Assembly (NCBI GenBank): GCA_944358985.1
Contig: CALVSI010000001.1
Coordinates: 77,846 to 141,845 of the forward strand
From: an uncultured Bacilli bacterium
Lineage (GTDB): Bacteria > Bacillota_I > Bacilli_A > RFN20 > CAG-826
Length of the DNA: 64,000 bases
Direction of reading: 5' to 3'
Numbering within the stretch: the stretch's first letter is position 1; each line of letters starts with the position of its first letter. Under the pieces are notes generated by a model. That model made no database searches. It saw only the letters and a program-made list of their open reading frames with translations, and was not told where the DNA came from. This document shows, in pieces, positions 45,702-54,200 of the stretch. The position numbers were made by a program, and so were the translations under genes.

Positions 45702-46238
45702 TTAATCACCATTAATAAAAATATAATCTTCGGCCACAACTTCTTCTTTTGAAATCGATGAATTAAAATATGATTCTTGTTTTAAATATCTATCTGTTAT
45801 GAAATGAAGAACTTTATTCTTAGAGCCTAACAGAAGTCTTTCTTTATCTAGTTGGCTCTCTATAAAAGGCCCATCTATTAAAAGATCTACAGAATTAACT
45901 AAATCTTTGTCCAACGCATCAATAGTTTTGCCAGAAAATAATATAATACCGAGGCCAGCTTCATGGATCCTTTTATTTAAAGATTTTAAACCAGATTGCA
46001 ATGATGGTTCTCCTCCTGTGAGAGTTACTCCTTCAATCCCATATTTCTTTTTTGCCTCATAAATAATATCTAAAAGTTGTTCTTCTGTAAGAAGATGTTT
46101 AGGAACAAGAGGCTGCAAAGAAGGGTTTCCGCAACCTTTGCAGTTTAAATTACAACCCTGAAACCAAATGCAGCATCGGTCAAAAGGGCCTTCAATTTTA
46201 GTAAGCAATTTAATATAAGCAACGTTGAATTTATTCAT
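45702..46238 (-). CDS. NrdG-like radical SAM activase of the candidate defence operon
   Basis: 178 residues from the ATG at 46238. The Fe-S motif CxxxCxxC is C29, C33, C36 in FQGCNLNCKGCGNPS, preceded by C22-C23; SAM-binding GVTLTGGEPSLQ and the late LLIDGPFIESQLDKERLLLGS match the family of anaerobic ribonucleotide reductase activase (NrdG). In NrdG the enzyme makes a glycyl radical on NrdD, but no NrdD is in the window and no partner has a visible glycyl-radical loop. The start lies within the end of the AAA gene (8-base overlap), so it is the last gene of the operon. Its target is unknown. Confidence 0.82.
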   Translation of the reverse strand: MNKFNVAYIKLLTKIEGPFDRCCIWFQGCNLNCKGCGNPSLQPLVPKHLLTEEQLLDIIYEAKKKYGIEGVTLTGGEPSLQSGLKSLNKRIHEAGLGIILFSGKTIDALDKDLVNSVDLLIDGPFIESQLDKERLLLGSKNKVLHFITDRYLKQESYFNSSISKEEVVAEDYIFINGD

Positions 46239-48057
46239 CAAACGAAAATTCGAATCCGTTCTTTCCTAATTTAGTAACAAGCTTACTTCCTTTCAAAGAA
46301 CGAAGGTCATCCTTGTTTTCAAACAAGAACATTGCTAAAGGATCTAATAGTCTGTCATTAATAGCGTTAAGAATATCTCTTCCGCCTTTTGATGAATCAA
46401 CAGATTTTAAGATATATTCGATTGCTTCCATTTCTTTTTCAAACTCTAATTCAAGCTTATATTTTTCTTCAATTCCTCTAATAACTGGTTTGAGCTTATT
46501 CTTACAAATTTTATATTGGAATTCTCTATCTTGAATGAAATTAAATGGAACAATATTGTTGTAACCAATTCTACCTAACAATTCAGGTCTCTTGAGTTCG
46601 TTATCGAAATAATCTTTAACGATTTTAATAAATTCTTTGGCCACAGCTTCTTTGTCACTACTCATCGCAACTTGCTTTGCTCCAAGGTTGGAAGTAAATA
46701 CAATTATTGTATCGCTGAAATATACTGTTTCACCTTTAGAATCTGTCAATCTTCCATCTTCCAAAATTTGTAAGAAAATATCGAGAATTCTTGGGTTTGG
46801 TTTTGCAGCTTTTTCGATTTCATCAAAAAGAACAACGCTGAAAGGATGTTCTTTAATAGCGTTTGTTAATTGGCCGCCTTCTTCATATCCAACATATCCA
46901 GGAGCAGCACCAATTAGTTTTTGATCACTATTCTCTTGAGCATATTCAGACATATCAAATCTTATGCAAGCTTGTTCATCTCCAAATAAGAATTTAGCTA
47001 ATGCTTTTGATAATTCGGTCTTGCCTACACCAGTTGGGCCAACAAAGAAGAACACACCTTTAGGCATAGATCTTGAAGAAGTTTTGTGCAAACCAGTTAA
47101 ACCCATGTAAGCTTTAACCACTGTTTTTTCAATTTTTGCAATAGCTTCTTCTTGTCCAATAACTCTTTCAGAAAGTTCCCTCTTGATGTTTTTAACCCTG
47201 CTTTGTTCCAATTTTTCCCATGGATTTTCTTTTTCTCCATACTTGAATAAATAGAACAATTTATCAAAAGTCATCTTATCTTCTTTTCTAGACATCCTAG
47301 AAAGTTGAATGATTTCACGATTTGTAAAATCTTCAAGCATATCAATGCATTCAATATTTTCAGGATCTAATAATGAAGTTGTTCCTGTTTTGAGCTTTAC
47401 CTCAAAGGAATCTTCAATCTTTTGTATTATTTGCTTTCTTTCTTCTCTATCTGGTTTTTGTAAAGTAACTATTTCGACTTCTGGATTTCCTTGATAGAAA
47501 GAAAGTGGCATGCCAGAGGCTTTATTTAGAATGATAATCACTACGCTTTCATTGCAATCTGAATTTAAGTAGTCAACCTTTCTATCTTTTAAAGCCTTCC
47601 CTAATAAGGTAATATTTTGCCTTTCATCATCTGATAATCCGTTTGCGCTGAATAAATATTCAGACCAGTTGATAATGAATGCGACTTTTCTCTTTTTATC
47701 AATTACGTTCTTGTAAACAATATTTAGTATTTCAGCAGGGCTTTTAAATAATCCTTGTTGAGTTTTTGGATTGATATCTTTTTCTTCTTCGTCATCTAAA
47801 TCGTAAGAATCACCTTCGACTTTTACTTCATCGGTTAAAGTTAATTTATCAACGGCGCCAGTTGCTCCTTCAACTCTATCCCAGTAAACAATGTCTTGAT
47901 AATCCATGTCCTTAAACATAGCTTCAAGAAATTCTCTTAAAGTAACGATTTTATTCTTTTCATCAAGATAAACATCACCGACGTTGCCATCGATCATTAC
48001 GCATTTCTTAATACCTGCGCTTCTTTTGATTTTGTTGAAAGTGTTTTGTAAAGACAT
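46231..48057 (-). CDS. ClpB/HSP100-like AAA+ unfoldase with degenerate first domain
   Basis: 608 residues. Residues 1-270 look like an AAA-type domain that has lost its P-loop (VAFIINWSEYLF at the Walker B position, VVIIILNKAS like sensor 1). Residues ~290-600 are a full HSP100 second domain: RVIGQEEAI at 298, Walker A GPTGVGKT at 340-347, pore loop GYVGYEEGG at 387-395, Walker B VVLFDE at 408-413, sensor TSNLG at 455, LLGRIG, and a GGRDI sensor-2 helix. No ClpP-docking IGF/L loop is seen, so it would remodel rather than feed ClpP. AGGAGG is 7 bases before the ATG; 11 bases separate it from the upstream gene. Confidence 0.88.
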   Translation of the reverse strand: MSLQNTFNKIKRSAGIKKCVMIDGNVGDVYLDEKNKIVTLREFLEAMFKDMDYQDIVYWDRVEGATGAVDKLTLTDEVKVEGDSYDLDDEEEKDINPKTQQGLFKSPAEILNIVYKNVIDKKRKVAFIINWSEYLFSANGLSDDERQNITLLGKALKDRKVDYLNSDCNESVVIIILNKASGMPLSFYQGNPEVEIVTLQKPDREERKQIIQKIEDSFEVKLKTGTTSLLDPENIECIDMLEDFTNREIIQLSRMSRKEDKMTFDKLFYLFKYGEKENPWEKLEQSRVKNIKRELSERVIGQEEAIAKIEKTVVKAYMGLTGLHKTSSRSMPKGVFFFVGPTGVGKTELSKALAKFLFGDEQACIRFDMSEYAQENSDQKLIGAAPGYVGYEEGGQLTNAIKEHPFSVVLFDEIEKAAKPNPRILDIFLQILEDGRLTDSKGETVYFSDTIIVFTSNLGAKQVAMSSDKEAVAKEFIKIVKDYFDNELKRPELLGRIGYNNIVPFNFIQDREFQYKICKNKLKPVIRGIEEKYKLELEFEKEMEAIEYILKSVDSSKGGRDILNAINDRLLDPLAMFLFENKDDLRSLKGSKLVTKLGKNGFEFSFDE

Positions 48058-48068
48058 AGTATTTCCTC

Positions 48069-49154
48069 CTACTTTTTGTTCTTGTTCACATCAACATATT
48101 GATATTTTTGAGTTTGTATTTTATCTGGGTTCTCCCAATTAACTTCTTCATGAAGGATATTGATATCATAGATATTTTTTAGATCTTCAAGGAATGGTTC
48201 GATATCTTTTTTACATGCATGGCCTTCGTATTCATCAAAATGATACATGAATTTACCATTAAGCTGAATTTCAAATTCTGCCATTTGGCCTGTAGCTTTT
48301 AAAGCAACAAGCTTCACAACATTTCTCTCTTTGTCAATTTTCAAATTGTTCTTGGTATCAACAATAAAGCCTCTAGCCCTAATAGCTTTTATAATAACTT
48401 TAAGCGTTTCCTTTCTAATCTTTTCATCAGTTATCGACTCATTTGCAACTCTATTTGCTTCATCAATGGTTTTAACTTCGTTAAGAACTTCTTCGCTAAC
48501 ACCACTACTCTTAAGATTTTCTTTGATTTCGGCAATAGCGCTCTCTGTTTTCTTATTAAGCAATAAATCATATTCGCGTTGAGCCTTGGATAAAATCTCT
48601 TCAAAGCTCAATTCGTTATTTTCTGAATTAATTAGTTCCCTATAAGCTAATTCTCTTAATGAAACATCTTCAATTTGGTTAATCTTGTTCAACAAATCTT
48701 GTGAATAATGTAAAACACCATTAGCCTTATCTAATAAAACGTTACCAGCATTTAGTATGCCTTCGTCAATCATTTGATCTATCACGGCAAGTTTTGAGCC
48801 GGTTAAATCATTAACAATGCCAATTAGTTCAGATGATTGTCTTTCAAGTTCTTGTTTCGTCTTTAAAAAATCGTTATATCGAGAATCATGGTTGTTTGTA
48901 GAAAAAAACTTCTTAAGTTCCTGATACTTAACTAAAGTAGTCTTGAAATCATTAATTTTATTTTGGATAGTCTTCTTTGACTCTTGAAGATAACGCTCGT
49001 ATTCGATTACTTTTGCGCTTTCAAGCTTATTAGCAGTTTCGTGAATTCTTTCGATGGCTTTATCAATTCTGCACAAAGAATGAATAGCGGTATCGCATTC
49101 AGCCTGGATTCTAATCGTTAAGCCTTCATAATCAACTGTTACTTGTTGACTCAT
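48069..49154 (-). CDS. Coiled-coil protein of the candidate defence operon
   Basis: 361 residues. The first 250 are almost entirely helical, with charged heptad-like stretches (ERIHETANKLESAKVIEYER; SKAQREYDLLLNKKTESAI). From about 265 there is an alpha/beta part with FIVDTKNNLKIDKERNVVKL, KFMYHFDEYEGHACKKDIEP and LEDLKNIYDINI. I cannot name the family. The start overlaps the stop of the HEPN gene (ATGA), and the AAA gene follows after 11 bases, so these products are probably made in fixed proportion and may form a complex. Confidence 0.75.
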   Translation of the reverse strand: MSQQVTVDYEGLTIRIQAECDTAIHSLCRIDKAIERIHETANKLESAKVIEYERYLQESKKTIQNKINDFKTTLVKYQELKKFFSTNNHDSRYNDFLKTKQELERQSSELIGIVNDLTGSKLAVIDQMIDEGILNAGNVLLDKANGVLHYSQDLLNKINQIEDVSLRELAYRELINSENNELSFEEILSKAQREYDLLLNKKTESAIAEIKENLKSSGVSEEVLNEVKTIDEANRVANESITDEKIRKETLKVIIKAIRARGFIVDTKNNLKIDKERNVVKLVALKATGQMAEFEIQLNGKFMYHFDEYEGHACKKDIEPFLEDLKNIYDINILHEEVNWENPDKIQTQKYQYVDVNKNKK

Positions 49155-51292
49155 TTTTCATCTTCCTCCAAATCGAATATTTCGTCAGACCATCTCCTTA
49201 AATCATCAGGAGTAAAGTTTGCTGTTCTATCTTCAGGATGAACGAAAGCATTTCTGTTTTCTCTAAAGTCGTGAAGATCGCTAATTACTTTTTTATCGAT
49301 TATACCACTTCTTCTTGCTTCAGAAAGCATATCGGAAAGCTTTCCATCTAAATTGTATTTATTCTTCAGAAGCATTTCTAATTTCGCTGCAAGATTAACA
49401 AAAACAAATTGATAATCTCCTGAAACAATCTTCTTTTCTATTAATTCTTTCTTTATGTTTTTAGGGTTCTTCAAGGCATCTTCTACCATATTAATGTGGT
49501 CATTTATTAATCCAAAAACACTCATAAAATCTTCATATTCAGCAAACAATTGAACGTTCGAAGCTTTAAAGAATGAAACGCTCTTTAATAAAGAGTGAGC
49601 AGTAGAATATTCTGACTTAAAAGCTTGCACATTAAGATTTTCTTCTTCAAATGAATAATTTTTATAGTCTCGTATGTTTGTAATCGACTTGAGAGAGTTT
49701 ATTCTTTCATCAAGATTTAATAAATCCAGGAGAATTTTATTATCCGCTTCTCTATTTTCCAATAATTCTGGAACAGGATTGATGTATAAAACAACAACTT
49801 CTTTTGAGAAACCAGAATTTAATAGAATCTCAAATGTTTTGACCTTTTTAGAAAACTCTTTTTCGCCACTAAATATAAGCTTCAATGAATCGTCTTGAGA
49901 CATTCCGATGTATTTTGGAATCGATTGAGTTATTTTTAACGCGGTTTCGATATTTGATTCAGAAACATTATTTAAATAAGCTAGATAGTTGCTTTTTGTT
50001 AATTCTTTATGCTTGGCAAGAATATTCGGATTTGTAATAGCTGCTGATTTCATTTCGTTTAAACAAACAATGTTTGTTTCATAATTATCTTTCATGTATC
50101 CGTTCATGATTGAATATGCCAATTCATAATCTTTAGAAACGTCAGTTAATCTAACAAGTGTTTTGAAGTTTTCATCAGAGTAGCTAAGTTTGTCGGATAA
50201 GAATTCTTTTGCTAAGCTTCTAAGCTGTTCATTTTCAATTTTTAATTTCAAAACGAGAGGCAAGGTTATTGTTCCAAATTTATCAGAGCTAAAATCAAAT
50301 GTTCCAGGAACGTAACCATAAATAGAATCATGAAGATCAACTTGAACGAACTCAATATACTTGTTCAATGTTTCCATGGAACGTTTGTCAGAATAAACTA
50401 ATCCACTATTTGAATTATAGTTACCTTTGGTAAATAGCAATTTATTCTTTTGTTTTAATACTTCATCAATATCTTTAGGAATCAATAGGTCATTAATCTT
50501 TTCGCTATCAAATAGATCGAACGAAATATGAGGAGCATATTCTGACTTAAATTTAAATTTGTTCTTATATGCTACAGAGGCAGTAAATGTTTCGTTATTG
50601 TAGTGAGCTTCTGCGAACTTTTGAAGAACATCATCATTAAAGTTAATTGAAACAGCGGTTCCTTTGATTTCCATATCGCAGTCGTACTTTGCTGTCCAAT
50701 TTTCGTATTTACCAATAGTTTCAACTTTAGTGATAATTTCTTCTTTTTTAATGTCGACACCGCGTTTGCCTTTATTTAAATTAAGGAAAGCTTCAACATC
50801 TTTATTGCATTTAAATGATGAAACAAACTCAGGAGTGAGCGCACAATCCATCAAAGGCCTTGGTTCCAAATCAGTATCAATAGATAAAGACAATTCATTC
50901 TTGGCTATATTATAAAACACAGCAATTTTAGATTCCTTATTTACTCCAGTAGGAATAGATTCTTCAGCAAAGATCTTTTTGCCTTTTTCTGTAAACCTGA
51001 AATAGCCAATAGAATAGGTTTCGAATTCATTTTTATAAAAACCATCACAGTTCAAGATATCTTGGCTTATTAATTTTTCAAGTTCATCCGCAAATATATA
51101 TTGCAAGTTCTTCGGAACACCAAAATTTTCCAATAAATTGGAAAGTCCTACAGTTCTATCTTTAGATTCATTTATCAACACAAGCAAAATATAGGCAATT
51201 CCGCTTGGTTTTTTTACCTCGGAATACGTCACGAGTTCATTCATTTTAAAGAAGGGAAATTGAATTGATGTTTCTAATTTAAACTTATCCAT
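49151..51292 (-). CDS. Large protein with C-terminal HEPN-type domain (candidate RNase effector)
   Basis: 713 residues from the ATG at 51292, chosen because AAGGAGG lies 9 bases upstream; it overlaps the helicase stop by 8 bases. Residues ~20-120 resemble two winged helices (GIAYILLVLINESKDRTVGL; YFRFTEKGKKIFAEE). The middle is a helical array. The last ~120 residues are helical and contain FRENRNAFVHPED, a canonical RNxxxH motif (R680, N681, H685) as in HEPN ribonucleases. HEPN domains act as RNases in toxin-antitoxin, abortive-infection and CRISPR systems. This is the most likely effector of the operon; that role is inferred. Confidence 0.75.
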   Translation of the reverse strand: MDKFKLETSIQFPFFKMNELVTYSEVKKPSGIAYILLVLINESKDRTVGLSNLLENFGVPKNLQYIFADELEKLISQDILNCDGFYKNEFETYSIGYFRFTEKGKKIFAEESIPTGVNKESKIAVFYNIAKNELSLSIDTDLEPRPLMDCALTPEFVSSFKCNKDVEAFLNLNKGKRGVDIKKEEIITKVETIGKYENWTAKYDCDMEIKGTAVSINFNDDVLQKFAEAHYNNETFTASVAYKNKFKFKSEYAPHISFDLFDSEKINDLLIPKDIDEVLKQKNKLLFTKGNYNSNSGLVYSDKRSMETLNKYIEFVQVDLHDSIYGYVPGTFDFSSDKFGTITLPLVLKLKIENEQLRSLAKEFLSDKLSYSDENFKTLVRLTDVSKDYELAYSIMNGYMKDNYETNIVCLNEMKSAAITNPNILAKHKELTKSNYLAYLNNVSESNIETALKITQSIPKYIGMSQDDSLKLIFSGEKEFSKKVKTFEILLNSGFSKEVVVLYINPVPELLENREADNKILLDLLNLDERINSLKSITNIRDYKNYSFEEENLNVQAFKSEYSTAHSLLKSVSFFKASNVQLFAEYEDFMSVFGLINDHINMVEDALKNPKNIKKELIEKKIVSGDYQFVFVNLAAKLEMLLKNKYNLDGKLSDMLSEARRSGIIDKKVISDLHDFRENRNAFVHPEDRTANFTPDDLRRWSDEIFDLEEDEK

Positions 51293-54200
51293 TAATTCTT
51301 GCCTCCTTATCACCAATGATGTCGGTGTCATCTAAGACTTTCCCATAGCGCTCTATTGTAGATAAAATCTCTTCATATACTCTGAAGTTATGTTGATCCA
51401 TTCCTGGTCTTCCATATACATCTGGTAAGTCGATTACACCTTTTGATTCAAGGTAATTTCTATTGCCAACAATCACCAGCATTCTTCTAGCTCTTGATAA
51501 AGCAACATTAATTCTTTGATATGCCAAAATGAACCCAGGATTACTTCTTCTTGGATCTTCTGGATTTCTAACAGTTGAAAGAATAATGATATCTCTTTCG
51601 TCTCCTTGGAAATCATCAACCGTGGAAACAATCATTTTCTCTGCATCTGTCTTAAAGGCATCTGTCTTAACTTTTTCACTCTTTATAACTTCTTTGATTC
51701 TTCTGGCTTGGTCACCATATGTGCAGATAATGCCAATGCTCAATCTTTCATGTGAAGGATTCTCTTTGAAATAGGTATTAAGCTTTCTTAATAATTCCGC
51801 CACTACTTTTGCTTCACCAGAATTGTACATTGATGTTGAATCAGCTTCATGAGTTTCGTTGCCTTTGCAATCAATAAAATAGATGTGCTTACTTGGTTCG
51901 ATAATATTTCTGCCGTTTGAGAAAAGCTTAATGTTGTGCTGCTTTGCATTATTTTGACCTGCCCACCCTAATTTAAGCTCATTTCTATAGAAATGGTTGA
52001 AAACATTCATGATGTGCTCGTGGCATCGATATTGTTGGACAAGCATTGTTTTATAGCTGGAAGGGATCTTTTCAAATAATGTCTTAAAGAAGCACTCCTC
52101 GTAAAGCTCCGTGAATCTTTTATTAATGTCTTTGTTTATGATGTTCTCGTCCAATCCTTCAAAATCATCATCGCGAAGTTTGGAAAATTCATACATAGGT
52201 GGAAGCTGTCTGTGATCACCAACCAAAATAATTGTTTTTCCATAAAGAATAGGGATTAGCAAATCGATAAAACTGGATTTTGAGACTTCATCAATGATGA
52301 CAACATCAATTCCCGCAGACTTAATATCAATGCTCTCTATGTTGTATTCAGATAAAGAATCTACGTTTCTACTTGTAAAGTAATCACTAGATGTGCAGGT
52401 AATGCCAAAGACATTAGCGTTTTCAAAAAGCTCTTTTGTATAGTCTTTTCTGTCTCCTTCAATGACATCCTCTGTTGTGATGTAATTTGAAATCTTTTCA
52501 TACATCGGAATCTTTTCTTTGTTTTCTGATTCCTTTTTACTGTAGTCAGTATCTAATTCATCCCATTTACGCTTAATAATGATTAAAGCCTCATCTATAT
52601 CATTAAATGGTTCTGAGATTTCGAAGTCCCTGAAGAATTGGATAATGCCGCTTTCTAACTTATATTTGTTTTCTTGAACTTCTTTAACATCGTTTCTGTC
52701 TTGAATATCAATAATTTGCTCGTTCAAGCCTTTAATAACCTTTTTGCGAGATTCTATTTCTATATCAATTTTTTCTTGTTCGGATTCAACCTTGGTTAAT
52801 TCATCTTTAACTTTTTCAATATAGCTGTATTTAAGTTCCGAGATTTGCTCTTTTAATGAAATAATTAGTTCATAAATTGAAGCTGAGTTTGCAACTAAAT
52901 ATGAGAAATTAAAAATTTCTCCTAGTTTCAAATCGTCTGGCATCTTTTCACTGTCAGCATCTATTTGTTTTTTGATCTCAATCAATTCTTTTCTTAGTCT
53001 ATCGTATTCGTCTTGTTTATCAGGGAGAACTTCATCGAAATCATCTTTGCACTTATCCATGCTGGTTTTAATTTCTTTTCTTTTAATTTCTAAAAGTGTC
53101 TTGTTTGACTCAGGATTCAAAATAGCTAGTTCCCTGTTAATTTCTTCTGGTTTTATTGCGTTAACAAGTTTAACTAAAACACCAATATCTTTATCAAGGA
53201 AAGTGTCTTGAGTGAATAAAGGCGACAAAGAATTTCGGTATTCCACTATTAAATCTGCCTTAACATCTTCATCTGGTTTTAAATTATCATTTTCGATATG
53301 TCGTATCGTCCTTCTGAGAACATCTATATCGATTCTTAATGTGTCCTTTTTATTGTTAAGACCAGCAATTTCTGAATTAATAACAGCTGATTTCTTTTCT
53401 AAATCTTTGATCTCGTTATTAGCAGCTTCAAGAACCTTAATAGATTTATCAACTTTAGATTTTAAAAGTTTGAGTAAATCATAGTTTTCTCTAAACTCTT
53501 CCTTGTTCTTTTTGAAGTTTCTATAACGTTCTATAGATTTCTTCATATTTGAAGATATATTTGTATAAAAATTATCAACGAGATATTTTGGATCGTACTC
53601 ATTGTCTTTCTTATTAATCGAAGGAATAAGTCTTAGCGGAACAATTTCAGCAATTTTTGGTAGACGTTCAAAAACGTTATCAATAGCTTTATGAGTTTCG
53701 CTAGAGATCAACACTTTTTTACCTTTTTTAACCATTTGAGCAACGGTTTCAGCTATAACCTGTGTCTTTCCTGTTCCTGGAGGACCTTGCAATAAGAAGA
53801 TACCATTGCTTGAAACAGCTTTTCTCACTGCTTCTTTTTGCATGTCATTAAGCGAATCTAAATACCAAGTCCAATCGCTAGGCTCAGCTTGAACGCTGTT
53901 AAGCTCTTCAGGATTAAACAAATATGTTGAAAGATATGGATTTTTAACATATCCGGAATAAAAGTTTTTAAGAGCCTGTTCTTGTCTGGCTATCTTAGCT
54001 TTTTCAGCACGGCTATCATAAACGATAAATGAGCAAGAATTAATAATCTTAATCTGTTTGTCACTAATGATGTTATTAGCATCGCCGAGTCTAAAATACA
54101 AAGCAAAACGAATTATTGTTTCTTCATCAATTACTTTTTGTTTGTCGGCTCGTAAAGATTCATCAAGGGATTCTTTAGCAGAGATTTTTTCGTTTCTAAT

